A program made the position numbers and the translations under genes. Under the pieces are notes generated by a model. The model was not told the origin of the DNA, did no database searches, and was given only the letters and a program-made list of their open reading frames with translations. Positions 25,328-38,186 of a DNA stretch of 64,000 nt are shown piece after piece (position 1 is the first letter of the stretch; each line of letters opens with the position of its first letter). This stretch comes from Zerene cesonia (taxonomy: Eukaryota > Arthropoda > Insecta > Lepidoptera > Pieridae), in the NCBI RefSeq assembly GCF_012273895.1, contig NC_052114.1, positions 2,976,001 to 3,040,000 of the forward strand. Reading direction: 5' to 3'.

Positions 25328-25375
25328 GATTATAAGGCATAGTGTAATGATACGATTACACTATGCTTTATAATC
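25328..25375. repeat. 21-bp near-perfect hairpin, 6-nt loop
   Basis: The left arm is 25328-25348 and the right arm 25355-25375, complementary over 21 bp with a single G-T wobble at the ninth position. The loop is GATACG. Pairing continues weakly outward. In RNA this would be a stable short hairpin. It is not part of a repeat family seen elsewhere in the window. Confidence 0.7.
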
Positions 25376-25784
25376 TCATATTAATTTTATTCTGTTTTAT
25401 GCAAGATTTTATTGATCTTTTTAAATCTATAAATTAAGAAAGAAAATCTGTTTTGTAAACGTCTTCATATTTTCATATATACGTAGAAATAAATGCTTTG
25501 TAGTGTGGAAAAAGTGGATATGTTTTTTACTAAATTGTTTACTAATAAACTTCAAAATAAGTTTAAGAGCCTTCATAAGTTTTTTTGAGAAATGGCCATA
25601 TTTGTATCGGTATTTTTTAAAACAAAAGGAAATCTCGTGGCTTCGTCACTTCGTTGAGTCTAATTCATTAAGCAACTCAAATTAAGACTAACGATTTATC
25701 ATAATGTGGCTGTTTTAATTTGCTAAAAGATTCGCCTTAATGAATACCTTGTGTCTAACTTTTTGTATGTGGTTTTTAAAACCA

Positions 25785-25834
25785 TCCTACTTAATATTAT
25801 AAATGCGAAAGTTTGTAAGGATGTATGTGTGTGT
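25785..25834 (+). mobile_element. Lep1-like Helitron 5' fragment
   Basis: TCCTACTTAATATTATAAAT followed by GCGAAAGTTTGTAAGGATGT is the 5' terminus seen at 29365 and 41249, preceded by A. The remainder of the element is absent. Confidence 0.65.
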
Positions 25835-27770
25835 ATTAAATAACCCTGATTATCCTTATATAGCCATTCATAACGTGAAAGTCTACATATTAATGTATTT
25901 CTTCGTTAATTGCGTGTTTGTCTTTAAGCTTAGAAAAATTATAGCAAGATAGTAATTAATGAATAAATTATTTTACTATATAACGCGTATTATGTAGAAA
26001 AAGAATATTACTAAATATGTCTCTTGTACAAATGCCTTTGTTTGAACAATGATTTACTAATAATGACTTTTTGAATATTTATTTTTTTATGAAACAAGCG
26101 ATTCTTGGAATGACTTGGAAATATATCTTAGCAAAACAGATTCGGCGTACGTTATATTTTCCAGTTAAATCGAATTCACGTATAAACCCCTATCATTCCA
26201 CGATATTGTGATGCTATTTGCAAAAACAATAAGTGACAGCTGACAGCCGAAACCTGTCAATCGGGATTTACTTAAACGACGCCAGAATGGCTTTAATTTA
26301 AAGAGAACAACTGTATTGAATGGAGCTTTTTGTTCGGTGTTTTAAGCAAGATTTGTGTTTGTTTAAAAATAAGCAATTATTATACTAGCTGACCACTAGG
26401 GAATTAGGAATTGATTTTTATATATAAGTAGAATATGTATTTATAAATCTCTTCAAGAAGTTTATTTATATACGTTTTATGCATACCTTTCGAAATATAT
26501 CTCAAAGAAGTTCAATAAATTTTTTGTTAGTACAATATTGGATAAGTAATTAGTGTTACAATGAAATGAAACATTATATGAAAATAAACGAAAAATACAA
26601 TAAAACTAAGGCCGTTAAAAACCCGACCAATACAAGATCTACGACTTTTTCCGTCACAATAAACCTCATTAGTTCTAATCTTGTGCCAACCACGTCGCCT
26701 TGATAACATGGCGGCGTAACAGCTGCTTTTGGATTTTGCGAGTGTGACACGTAAATATGAAAATCTAAGACGATTGCTTTAACGCCCCAACATCGGGTTC
26801 GTGTGTGTAAATTATATAAGGGCGGAATAATATCTGAGAACAAGCTGATTTTTTTTAATGTTTTCTCAAATCCTATCTATATGTTCAGGTTTGGCGTTAG
26901 CTATAAATAACATCGCTCGTCACTCTTTTTTGGATCGTAGGTATTCGATCTATCATAAATATTTTAAATATTTATAATTATGTAAAGATGGAAATCAAAT
27001 TTAATTCAAAATAATATTTTTATTACTATCCAAACAGCACAGGATAATTATATAATTCCATAAACATCGACAACTTTTTTTTCAGTTTTTCGGCATTTTT
27101 TCTAATAAAACACGGAGGTAGATAAAATAGGTCTTAATGACTAAAAATTCCTATTAACACAAAAAGTATCAAGTCAATCAGTGGAACACACACGGAGTCG
27201 TCGAGTGACAAAAGTTTGGTAGTTGCCCTCACATTTTCACGTAGTAAAGCAAAACAAGGCAAAGAGAACTTGAACAAATATCATAAAATATTAACTACAA
27301 GACGACAAATCCTAAATAAGAAAACGTTTACGACATACGCGTTTAAAACAGAGAACAATAGTTTTGAAAACCGAACCAAACACAGAAAGATCACGCAAAA
27401 GCGATATTTAGTTGAGTACTTTCAATAAATTAAATGTTATTTAGTGTTATTGTGGACGCGCCCTAATGTTTGAAGCGTGACAGAATGGCCCGTGAACGCC
27501 ATTAGGGGATCAGCGAGGAAGACAATTAGTTAGCGCCTTTTACAGTTGGCGCTTTATTTATTGATATACTGAACCATCATAATTATTTTAAAATTACATG
27601 AACGATAACAAAGCCTTTGAAGGAAATTAAAAATCTCTTCGTAGCGGGAATTTCGTGGTCTGTTAAATTTTTTCTGTCATTACTGAGCTGCTGGTACTTA
27701 GGTACGTTTTTAGGGAATGTGTAGAAAGCTACAAAAGGACATTAACATAATGTTTAAAAGTAAATAGATG
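25835..27770. other. Non-coding DNA
   Basis: Overlapping minus-strand frames at 26527-26709 and 26574-26843 span a slightly GC-richer patch, but no splice sites or domain were recognised. At 27430-27560 an A+T-balanced patch contains AGCGCC...GGCGCT inverted halves and CAATTAG motifs, possibly regulatory. Confidence 0.35.
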
Positions 27771-27987
27771 TCTACTATATAAAAATAAGTCGGGTTTTCC
27801 TTCCTGACGCTATAACTCCAGAACGCATGAACCGATTTCCACGGTTTTGCATTCGTTGGCAAGGTCTCTCGCTCCGTGAGGTTTATATCAAAGAAAATTC
27901 AAGAGAAATATCAACAGAAAAGTGGTAAAATATTTTTTCACATACAGCCATATATGGTGGCGAAACGGAGTTCGCCGGGTTTGCTAT
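27771..27987 (+). mobile_element. Helitron-like element, family C, plus
   Basis: It starts TCTACTATATAAAAATAAGT and carries CCTTCCTGACGCTATAACTC and ACCGATTTCCACGGTTTTGC. It ends GTTTGCTAT, with CTAG changed to CTAT. It has the same length and sequence class as 8026-8240, about 19.5 kb away and inverted relative to it. The 62-codon frame at 27876-28064 lies partly in it. Confidence 0.7.
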
Positions 27988-28186
27988 TGTATATAATAAG
28001 ATTTATTAAAATATTAAATAATAAAGACAGTCATAATATCTTAATATCTAGTCTATATGAATAATGTAAAATGGAAAGATATATTTTGTTAGTTTGTTTG
28101 TAACGATCTAATTCAAAAAAATCATTTACCTTCAGAAAGATACAGCTTTATTGAGTATGCTATTGCTGCTGCATTTTTTAGTATAG

Positions 28187-28250
28187 TCCTACTAATATAA
28201 TAAATGCGAAAGTTTGTGAAGATAAATGTATGTATGTATATGCATGTATG
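28187..28250 (+). mobile_element. Lep1-like Helitron 5' fragment
   Basis: TCCTACTAATATAATAAATG followed by CGAAAGTTTGTGAAG is the Lep1-like 5' terminus. A GTATGTATGTATATGCATGT run follows, then unrelated sequence. Confidence 0.6.
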
Positions 28251-28263
28251 TCCCTGTTGCAGG

Positions 28264-28296
28264 CGACGAATTAGCGGCGAATTAGCGGCGAATTTA
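28264..28296. repeat. 11-bp tandem repeat, three units
   Basis: The units CGACGAATTAG, CGGCGAATTAG and CGGCGAATTTA follow one another without gaps. They lie directly after a Helitron 5' fragment. Confidence 0.85.
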
Positions 28297-29364
28297 ATTA
28301 TTATTTAATTATTTGTATCTTCGTATGTTTGTAAGTTAATATGTTTGTCTAAATTAATACGAGTGGCTCCGTAACCGCTGGAACGATCTGAAAAATTCCG
28401 TCACACGCAGCTGTAGAAAGATAGTTTCCTCAGTGCTGTCAGCTATACTTTCTTTTGTTTTTATCACTTACCGACCTTGAATATTATTTCAAAAGTAACC
28501 TTGCATTATTGAACGATATGAGCTATTGAAAAAGATACTTTTTTCTTACTTTTATCCTCTTTCAACCTGGGTATGGCCGCTCGCAAGTTTCTCATATCTA
28601 ATAGTATAATTTAGAACTATATATTATGTATAACTATATATAACTATATTATCGTCTAACAGTTATATCCGTTGAGTGAGCCTTAATATATACACGCGCA
28701 GTTTAATATTTCACGGTAGATGTACCTTGATTGGTATATCAATACACAATCTGCCATACAAATGACGTGTTTATAAACAACTGTACAAAAAATAATTGCC
28801 GCACAATAAATTTTCAACGTCACGTGAAGGAGCTAAGATCGAATTTCGTATGCGAACTGGTGAAAGGCTGAATTTATTACTAATTAGGGTTGCTCATTAA
28901 ACATGTTCGGTCGATATTTACACAGTTCGTTAAATATTTGTTGAAATTATATCATTAATAATTTCGTGGGTCAAGTGAAAAGTCGTTAGCATATTAAATA
29001 TTGTAAATATATTACTTTTTCCGTTTGGATGTAAACAAAATATCCTATTCTTTGAGATCCAAATTGGTTGTATATTCCAGGGTGCGCTACCACCTTGTGT
29101 GACGTCATCAGACTTTACTTTGACGGTATCAAGAGACTGTTTATTAACATATTGTATTGACAATTCAAGGTGCCGACGCTGCATTGGTTGCTGCATAACT
29201 TGGTTTACGAGGCGTTAGAAATAACCTATTGTTGTTGATCTTGTGTTACATAATCCTATCTGACTAAGCCAGACTAGATAAGATGTAATTTACAGCGATG
29301 ATTTTACACGCGAGCAATAAAAAAAATGGAGAGTATTTATATATGTTATTAAAATTACATCCTA
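28297..29364. other. Non-coding DNA
   Basis: The 88-codon minus-strand frame at 28930-29196 covers a less AT-rich patch (GTGCGCTACCACCTTGTGTG, GGTGCCGACGCTGCATTGG). It may be a fragment of an unrecognised repeat, and no coding support was found. Confidence 0.4.
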
Positions 29365-29564
29365 TCCTACTAATATTATAAATGCGAAAGTTTGTAAGGA
29401 TGTGTGTGTGTTTGTTGCTCTTTCACGCAAAAACTACTTAACCGAATGCAATGAAATTTGGTACGTAGACAGCTGGACAACTGGAATAACATATAGGCTA
29501 CTTTTTATCCCGATATTCCTACGGGATACGGACTTATGCGGGTGAAACCGCGGGGCGCAGCTAG
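29365..29564 (+). mobile_element. Lep1-like non-autonomous Helitron, intact ends
   Basis: It starts TCCTACTAATATTATAAATG after A. The 3' end has the hairpin GCGG-GTGAAA-CCGC at 29538-29551, about 10 nt before the terminal CAGCTAG, and the next base is T. It contains the conserved TCTTTCACGCAAAAACTACT and AATTTGGTACGTAGACAGCT segments. At 200 bp it has no Rep or helicase coding, so it would depend on an autonomous Helitron. It matches my memory of the Lep1-type Helitrons of moths and butterflies. The clean ends suggest a fairly young copy. Confidence 0.85.
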
Positions 29565-30103
29565 TTACATAAAAGCACAAGAGGTGGTCGCATTATTACT
29601 AGTATAAACCTTCGTAACCATCATTAATTTACATATTTTTCAACAGCAAAAGAGCGAAAAAAATAAGAGCGAGCACACACTACTAATTACATTAAATAAC
29701 TTCATCAAATTCTGTAAAACAGTCTTTCAGTATAAGTCTATAAGTGCTAATAGCACGAGACACGAGCAAGAGCAACTTGGTACAGAAGTTCCATATAATT
29801 GCGGTGCTAAGACCTGAATAGCGTCAGGTAGTCTATCAATTAACACTAATAGTTACACAATTAAAACGAGTTGCCGACTTATATGCGACCTGTGAAATGT
29901 TGCCAGGTGACAAATTACAAGAGAAAACCAGCTATATAAATGAGCTTTTAGCAAATAATAAGGTTATATTCAGGCGCCAGTCTATTAGGACCTTCTTGGT
30001 CTTTATTATTTATCTTGAGATCTTTTTAAAACAAAGACCATTATATTTCAGGAAAGATCTAATGACATGATAACACAAGTATTGTGCGTGTAATACGTAT
30101 GTA
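29565..30103. other. Non-coding spacer
   Basis: Nothing is recognisable in this stretch. Confidence 0.4.
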
Positions 30104-30126
30104 TGTGTGTGTGTGTGTGTGTGTGT
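30104..30126. repeat. (TG)n microsatellite
   Basis: An uninterrupted TG run of about 11 units follows GTATGTA-type imperfect repeats. Confidence 0.95.
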
Positions 30127-30210
30127 TCGCAGGTGCACGATAATAAAAAAAAGTTTAACAAAATACACTATTGAACCACCCAACTTTAATATATAATATG
30201 TGTATGTGGT

Positions 30211-30533
30211 AGTCGAGCACGCTTCGGCACGAATTGGGCCAGCTCGCACCGGGGAAGTACCACACCCCCACAGAAGACCGGCGTGAAATAGCATTTTGCT
30301 GTGTTTCGTTCGGTGAGTGGGGGAGCCGGAGGCCCATATCCTTTTCCTTACCCTTCCCAGTCCTTTCCTTTATTCCTATCGCCAATCCTTTCTTAATCCC
30401 TTCCCAAAATGTCGGCAATCCATTTGTAGAGGCGTAAGGTCTGCAATGGACCTTATGCCTCTCCAAATGTTCATGGGCGGTGGTAGCGCTTACCATCAGG
30501 CGTCCCACCAGCTCCATTGCCGAATGTGACATA

Positions 30534-30536
<3 letters not shown>
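30211..30536 (+). repeat. Repeat A copy 6, near full-length
   Basis: This is the longest copy. It has the 5' part GTCGAGCACGCTTCGGCACG, the CACCCCCACAGAAGACCGGC segment, the pyrimidine-rich middle, a subfamily insert near 30438-30452 (GTCTGCAATGGACCT) shared with 5211-5418, and the 3' end CCATTGCCGAATGTGACATAAAA. The tail runs directly into a long AT microsatellite. Overlapping frames on both strands (60-125 codons) are repeat by-products. Confidence 0.85.

Positions 30537-30589
<53 letters not shown>
30537..30589. repeat. (AT)n microsatellite seeded at a retroposon tail
   Basis: About 26 uninterrupted AT units start within the A-rich tail of repeat A. Such tails are known nurseries for microsatellites. 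Confidence 0.95.
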
Positions 30590-30595
<6 letters not shown>

Positions 30596-32096
30596 GTTAT
30601 TGCCACAGCTAGAAGTAAGAATAATTTTTGTAGGGCCATTACCACACTGATTGAACGTACTTTTTCAATCTACGTATGATCGAATCAATATCCCTGACTC
30701 AAAGACACTGAACTGCCACTAAATAATATCATGGCACGGGAAGCAACCCTTTCGTATCTAACAAGGTCAGAAATGTGCCTATCACTTATCAATTCAATTT
30801 CTTGGAACTGATTCTGGGTATAAATACATAGATATTATTTTATAAACGCCCTCAATATTTCATAGGTCTATACTATTATCACTTACATTTATTTATACTA
30901 TTGTAATAGTATTTTATGTACAGTATGCAAAAAGGTAAATAAAGTATGATATTATAAGTACAGAATTCTTGATTTGCCTAAATTGAGACTGAGTATTAAC
31001 TTCTGTGGTACACTAGGATAAAAAGGCTAGTCTATGAGCTAATCCAGACTAATTCTGTGGCAATTTCTATCCAGATTCTATCTGCTATTTTCATAGGAAA
31101 GAGATATAGGTTAAATACTAACCTAGTAACGTTTTACATTTCCTTCTTAATAAAGAAGCGCCATTTAAGTTTAAGAAAACATTGGATCTTGATCTAAAAC
31201 CAAAAGCTTAACATTTTAGACATCATAAAAACGCTGACGGGTAGAAATGGAATCGAGAACGCTGAGTAATGAACCAAACGAGTGTTTCCTTTCAACAATT
31301 AACCCGAATTATATTCAGAGACAAAGAATTCATTTGGCGCTCCGTTTACACGCTGCAGATAAAAATTAAAAATGTAATCCAGTAGTATGTCGGAACATTG
31401 AATTAAACATTTTGATTGAATAAAATTTTCCACGCGTCATTAATTTTAAATCAAATTAAATCGTACAATACTTAAGTGTAATACTTTTACATCGGATAAT
31501 AAAAATATCAATAAAGGTTCTACAATCTTCTGAAAAAAAAGCAAGCCATTTAAATTCTATATCGACCCCTGAAAATCTTATCGTTTATTTAATCATACTT
31601 CTCTCAATCCTTTAAAACTAGTAGTTCGACGTAAAAACAAATAAAACACGGATTAGTTCAAGCACTGATTAGAGTTTTATAAGGAGCAGCGTCACTACCT
31701 AATGAAGATGATACGAGAATCTCGCGACCATAAAAAACGGGACAAAACAGATATCAGTTACACAACAAAGTGGTCGAGGCACGTGCAGATTCCTACAGGA
31801 ATTGCAAGCAACGTGTTCCAATAAGAAAAGGATAGTTAACAGCCATGTGAATGTCAGAGAGACGTTACTATGGCAAATTCAAACTATGCACCAGTAACAC
31901 TATACCGAGATGCAAGAGGGTTTGAGGCGTTGACTGAAATTGTATTGTATTAATACGTTACTGAGAAGGGTGCTGTGCTGTGCATATAGCTCTGTTGGAG
32001 ATGGGAAGTTGTGAATAGGTAGGCTACTTATATAGAATATAACAGGAGAACAACATGGAGGATAGAATCGGAAGCATTTTATTTTATAGTTGTTAA
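30590..32096. other. Non-coding DNA
   Basis: There is no gene or recognised repeat. The frame at 31900-32106 lacks support. Confidence 0.4.
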
Positions 32097-32299
32097 TCAT
32101 ACTCATATTATACGAACGTTTGTTTGTTTGGATGTTTGTCAGTCAATCACGTTCAATCTACTGAATGGATTTTGATGAAATTTGGTATACAGGGTATGAG
32201 CTGACTTGGGTGATAGGATACTTTTTATCAAGATTTAATACTCCCTTTGGATAAAACAGGAATCTTGATATCGCGGCGGAGCCGGCGTCGAGCGTCTAG
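32097..32299 (+). mobile_element. Helitron-like element, family D
   Basis: It starts TCATACTCATATTATACGAA after A. It contains CTGAATGGATTTTGATGAAA and ends GTCGAGCGTCTAG before T. It shares its ends and middle with 11513-11698, and has a longer GC-rich subterminal part (CGCGGCGGAGCCGGCGTCGA). Confidence 0.75.
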
Positions 32300-35200
32300 T
32301 CGGTCATATATTACAATCGAAAATGGAACGAAAATTGTTTTTCACATAAAAATAAATGCCCTCAAAAAGTAAACAATCTAATCAATGGTATGTTGGAACA
32401 CGCGCCATAAAGGTATTATGACTGAAACAGAAACAAGGGTATTTACAGACGTCCCTACATAAATTGTAAGTATAACTTTATTTACATGTTCTGTACATTT
32501 AAACACTTTCTATTATAGATCAAAAACTAATTACCTCTACTAACTGGTGATAATCTTGCTTGAATATTCCGTTTCGTTACGCAACGACTTCATTTTATAA
32601 AGAGCCTAGTCAATCAATAAAACGCCTGATTTAACCAGCTGGCTGCGAAATACACTTTCTATGATTAAACTAAAGGAAGATTTCTTAACGTGGATTTGAG
32701 TCACTGGTAATATGTACATCTCATACTTCAGCTGACGTTTAATATAATTTCTGGTAAAATAAATATTTTTTCCATAAAATGCTTGGATAGCTAAGTTAGA
32801 TAAGTTACTTGGATAAGTTTTAATATGTTTAGATTCCGATCAAAACATTTTTAAGAAAGTCATGTATATACCATACAAATAACATTGCACACCAGGTGAA
32901 TTAATGCAAAATACGAGAGCGATAGTTGCCTATTTAACCCACTTGCAAAAAAGGGGAGGTTCTTAGTGTATATTGTGTATGTTGATCAATATTATTTTGA
33001 ACAGATTTAAAAAATCTTTAAAAAAAAAACGAGTACGCTTCGGAGTTGGTCCCATTGTCATAAAATCAATAAATAGCGGAAAACTATTTAAAACATAATT
33101 AAATTTCTGAGAATATAGTATTCAATTTTGACCTACAGTTTGTTTTCCGATTAAGCTAAAATTTGTTATTCAAAATTTATTTATTGTAAATTTACATATT
33201 GTGTTGTATATTTACTATTTTTATTTTGATGCAGTGTTTTTTGCAGATTTGTTTGAACAAAATTATAACAAACGTAAGGAAACCACTTGAATGATTATTT
33301 CAATCTCATTTCTCCTGCATTATATTACTCTCTATGTCCAGATAGTCCTAGTATCAATTTTAGTTTTATCTTAACTTCATCGTGTATACATACTATATAT
33401 GGATTTAAGCACAATTTTAATGGTACATATCTTATATTCTCTACATCATTAATACGAACAGTATGAGCAGATATTATAATGCCTCACACAGTGGTTTAAA
33501 ACATCAAGCAGTGTTCTCGTTTCGATTGTGACTCGCTTGCAGTCAGTAACAATTTGTCTGAGCCTTTTTATGCACCTTTTGTGAAAAATACTAGCTGCAG
33601 TATTTGTCTGTTACATCCGTTGTTTAAAGCGCATTTGTAGGGTAACATTTTAGAGTTATGCGCGCTGTTAAATGTTAATGTCTTAAAAATGGTTTCATGG
33701 TTATATAATCAACGATTGCATCTGAATATAAGGTCTGTTTTTCAATAATTACACCGTTTAAGAACAAAATAAGTGATTTTATGTAAGTTGATTTATCTCT
33801 AAGTCTTCAAATTCAAATGAAATATTACACTTGTTTTCTATAAGAAACGCTTCAAAACCTATTATATATTACTTACACTTCGTAAAGTAGTTTCTTCTAT
33901 AAAGATCAGCAAGAAATTTTTGTTCCTAGTTGTTTGTTTCAAATTAGACAAAAAGTCTTTTACTTATTTGCTATATAAGAAAAAATTATTCAAAATTGCA
34001 TAGTTCTAGAAGCAGTGGACCTATGTTAATTTTATCTGCTATTTCGGGTAGCCTCATAAATGTTTGTAAAATAAGAAGATAAATGACCGAAAAGCATATT
34101 TTTATTTATTATTCATAAAATAAAGCCTTATTCGTTAGTAGGTTGCTATTCGTCATTTGCAGATACTTGAGTTATGAAGAGACTATCGTGAGATAAAAAT
34201 AACAGCATTCCTGACATTGAAGATTTAATCCACTGAAATTGAAACGGAACTGGCCTTGGAATGACTGATTTAAGGTAAAAATAACTCTGCCTTATACGCA
34301 AATATTTTCGACCCAAATATAATGTGGATATAAAATATCATTATAGATGTTTTTTTTTAATGTTGTATTAATTTTTTAAAAGCAGACAGCCTTACTATAC
34401 CTAGATGGCAAATTAAAAACATTGTTGAGCTGTTTAAAATGCAACAGTGTTAAATGAATTATTTAGAAGGTTAACAGCACCTATAAATATACATTTACAC
34501 TACTATACATTTTCATTCACTCTTCTTTAGATAATTTAATTATTTTCTTAATCAAAATTAATCATGAATAGGGAGCACAACGCGAAACACACGCCGTTCG
34601 TATTGATAGCGTGAAGATAATTTAGTATTATAGAACCACCGAACAGAATACACGCTTATATTTTAGTAAAGCACCAACACGAAACAAAGGCATCGATCAC
34701 GTTTCATTAGGCAGCGACGGCATGGCCAAGTTGGTTTATAACAAATAACTGAGGACTATAATTCTATCATTTGCTCCTCCCATCTGTTACATAAAGCTCC
34801 CGAGAATTGAGAAAGTTATCGGTTAAATGTATATATTATTTGGCCATAACAGAGAATGGAGACGGAAAATAATTCTTTGCCCTTTTATTTAAATGGAACT
34901 GCGATTAAATTACACAATCAAGAAAATTATAATATGATTCCGTCCCGCATTTCAAGTTTATTTCTCGAACAGTCGAACCGCTCTTAATAATTTATTAATA
35001 AATAGTATAACAATAAAAACTTCATTATTTTAAATTGGTATTGACGCCAAGTATTATATTTTTAATAAATACGATATCTGTGGGTTGATAAAACCATTTT
35101 TTTCCGTAATATGCCCTTCATTCTTCTTCATTCAAACCTAACTACAATGCAGCTTTTGTAGAGAATTTCAATTGGGTTGAATAGTTTACTAGAGAAAAGG

Positions 35201-36269
35201 TTCAAACAGACTGACATTTACCGATTTATAACACTAGCGCCAATAAAAACTAACAAATAGCAATATTGCTGAACAAAGTGGCATCGAAAGTTGGATCGAT
35301 TTTCCGGCATCCTTTATTCCATTGTACTTTTTCATCTCGAGAGGATTAGCCCAAGTTTTGGTCCTTCGAGCAGACCCAGTTCCTTATTAGCTATTGTTTT
35401 AAAACAAGGAAAGTACGAAATAATTTATCTGGTTGGGTCAGAGCTTTAAAAACTTTTCTGCTGAATACGGTCAATAATTGAGTTCCAGAAGAAAGATTAT
35501 TTCATTGTATTCTGTGTACATTTCAACTTATATCTTTGCGCAAACTTTGCTATTATTGTTCTTCAAAATGTGTATAAATATTATAGTTTTCATACTAATT
35601 CTTGATACAATTAATTGGAAACATCCCATTAGAACGTAATAGAAATGTTTTAAAGAGATTAGACCGTATATACACTATGTCACTCCACATTAATTAGTAA
35701 TTAACAAGCTCAGGAGGTAGACGTGATTTTATATCTTTTGTTTTTATATATTTTTTGTATTGTTGTGATACTTGTAATTTGTTGTTCAGTCACAATTTTA
35801 GTCCGGATGTGAGGTAATTATCTATGTCCTATCATTCGAGAGAACACACGGAATAGTTTGAGCGATTCCTTTCAACAATAATTGTTTCTTGTCTTTTCTA
35901 TATATTTGTAAAGTCGTGTATCGTATATGTATGTATGTATGCATGTGTGAAGCATTCTGAATATTCAAAGTCCCTCGCATATTTTTTCTCCGAATTTTTA
36001 TCACATTTAGTGAAGCTTGTTCGTAAATATTTAACCTACGAGTAAATTATTTTTTAGTCAATGTTCAATAACTGTAAATCGATTAGTTACAGTGGGAGAC
36101 AAAATGTCCGGTGTTTCGCTTTTTGATTAATACGTACATTCATACTTTAATGTAAGTATGGAATAAATGACTACCTCATTAAGCTTTTAGTGTACACAGA
36201 AATAAAAATATGACCATTTCCCGGGCTAAATTTGAAATAGCAAGCGACGTCGCGATTAATAGCTAAGCA
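32300..36269. other. Long AT-rich non-coding stretch
   Basis: This is about 4 kb with no recognised repeat, which is unusual against the dense repeats on either side. No exon was found. Confidence 0.45.
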
Positions 36270-36464
36270 AATAGCTAGCAAAGTCGCTTCCCGCGTCTAT
36301 CCCTACATATGTTTGTACCTGTGTATGTACCTTTAAAAGTACACAGCAGATTTCGATTGAGATTTTTTAATAGATAGATTGATTCAAGAAAAGGTTTATA
36401 AATATAATAACATCTATTAAACTACTACGAATATAACGCGTGCGAAGCCGCGGGCAAAAGCTAA
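36270..36464 (+). mobile_element. Helitron-like relic, CTAA end
   Basis: It contains CTACATATGTTTGTACCTGT, a TTTTAATAGATAGATTGATT segment, and the 3' end GCGTGCGAAGCCGCGGGCAA followed by AAGCTAA and T. The terminal CTAA still fits CTRR. The middle is internally deleted compared with what I recall of this family. Confidence 0.55.
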
Positions 36465-38186
36465 TGTGATACAATTCTATACACAATGTCTGGCTCGAGT
36501 TTGGAAAGCGATTCTGTTATGGAAATTTCAATTGGAATAGTTATCGATGTGATCGAACGGCACCAATTGGTGTCGAACTCCTATTTAATGTTATGTAACC
36601 TTTTCCAACGAGTGAAATGAAAACATAAACGGGATATCACAGATAATTTAATTTTAAATCGACATTTGTTTTTGCTCTTTGATATTTCAACGAGTTTCAG
36701 TGAAACGTTTTGAATAAATTCTTCAAGTGTTAGCTTATTGTAATGACGCGAAAGAAAATTTATTAAAGCAATCAAACAATATATATTTCGGTTGCCTGTT
36801 TATAAAATTTAAAAAAGAAAGCACAAAAAAAGAATACAATCACAATGGCGGGAAATAAAGCGCGACTTTCCACATTCCAAATGACGGATGATAAAAATAG
36901 ACCTACCAGCCTATATTTTCGAATAAGGTGAGATATTAATATAGTCATAAAATAAATTATGGAATATAAACAAGGTTCGCTCATTCTCTATGAAGTTTAT
37001 TTTAATTTTTAACCGTATACTTGACATCGTGTAATTTAAACTTTTATAAACTCTCAGTAAATACCTAGCAGTTATAAAATCATATTTCAAAAATGTTTCA
37101 GGAATACCAAAGTTAGTATCGGAAAAGCAAGTTCTAGAGTCGCTAACTTATCTAAAAGATATTTTTTATCCGAGAACGGTAGTGGAAAGAGTGTGAAGTT
37201 TTAGCTTTTGTTTTCCATCAGTTCTCTAGCTCGCGTTGAATAAAACATCTGGCTCTTGAAGGGTTAAAAACTTTGAAAATAAAATGGAATTCAATTCAGT
37301 ACAGCCACAAAGCGTATTGGCGTCGTTGAGTGAAGTCCCACGACCTTTGCGGCAGCGGGGCCAGCTATGCGACTCAAGAGGCATTCTCGTAAAGTGATCA
37401 ACACATCCGTGATTCTGCAGGATTATTCAGCAGAAACTAAAAACTTTTTGAAAAAATTACATTGACTATCTCTAAAGAGTGTTTTATTATGCGATAATAT
37501 TTGCGATAGAAATAAAGGTGCTACTAAGGCAGATATTGTACCCAGAGAGTTTTATTATTATACCAATAAGTATATATAATTACCCAAACGCATGCATAAC
37601 ATAACACTATATTAAAAGCGTATTTCTTTTACATTCATAATTTTAATTATTTAATTATTTTTGAGATACTTGTTTAGATATAATCGCATGTTATTTGTAT
37701 TTTCAATAGTCCACAATTCACATTTCGTAAATTAGTTTAGTTTGAGACATTTTTTTATTATTATAAATAAACGCCTTTATACAAAAAGGGTCGTCTAATA
37801 AACGTGCGCTTAACTCAGTGATATTGGTACAGATTATATCCAGATTATCAGTAACACCAGAAGATATATTTCCCTAGTCTGGTCCATATTTACGCCTTCA
37901 GTATTGACTATTGATTGAGGTTTTAAAATTGCAATTTGATTGAATTCTTTAAAATACGTTTTTGGTGTGTTTAATGAATAAACGAAATACAAAAATAAGG
38001 CAGTAAATATTGCTTCGAAGCTCACCAGTTTCAACTACATAATGTAACAAGATGTTTGTAAAAAATACAGGAACGGAAGAAGAGTTAAAGATAAAAAATA
38101 TTATGCAATATAACATTTAAATCATTATTCTAAATGTATATTTTTATATTTTGTGTTTTAGTATCTTGCGTATAAATTATAACTAT
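36465..38186. other. Non-coding DNA with one small GC-richer open frame
   Basis: An ATG-initiated 37-codon frame at 37284-37397 lies in a GC-richer patch and ends shortly after a GTAAAG donor-like motif. It is too short to call a gene. Other frames here are chance. Confidence 0.35.

Noticed and set aside
30155..30532. 125-codon minus-strand frame
   Set aside because: It coincides with repeat A copy 6. The similar frame at 5217-5423 is the same repeat, not a gene family.
34570..34600. ACGCGAAACACACGCC shared loosely with 63870-63890 (ACGCGAAACACATACGCCC)
   Set aside because: The match is about 12-13 bp with no extension, so common origin cannot be argued.
37284..37397. 37-codon ATG frame in a GC-richer patch
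   Set aside because: Too short, no acceptor, no recognised family; kept only as a note.
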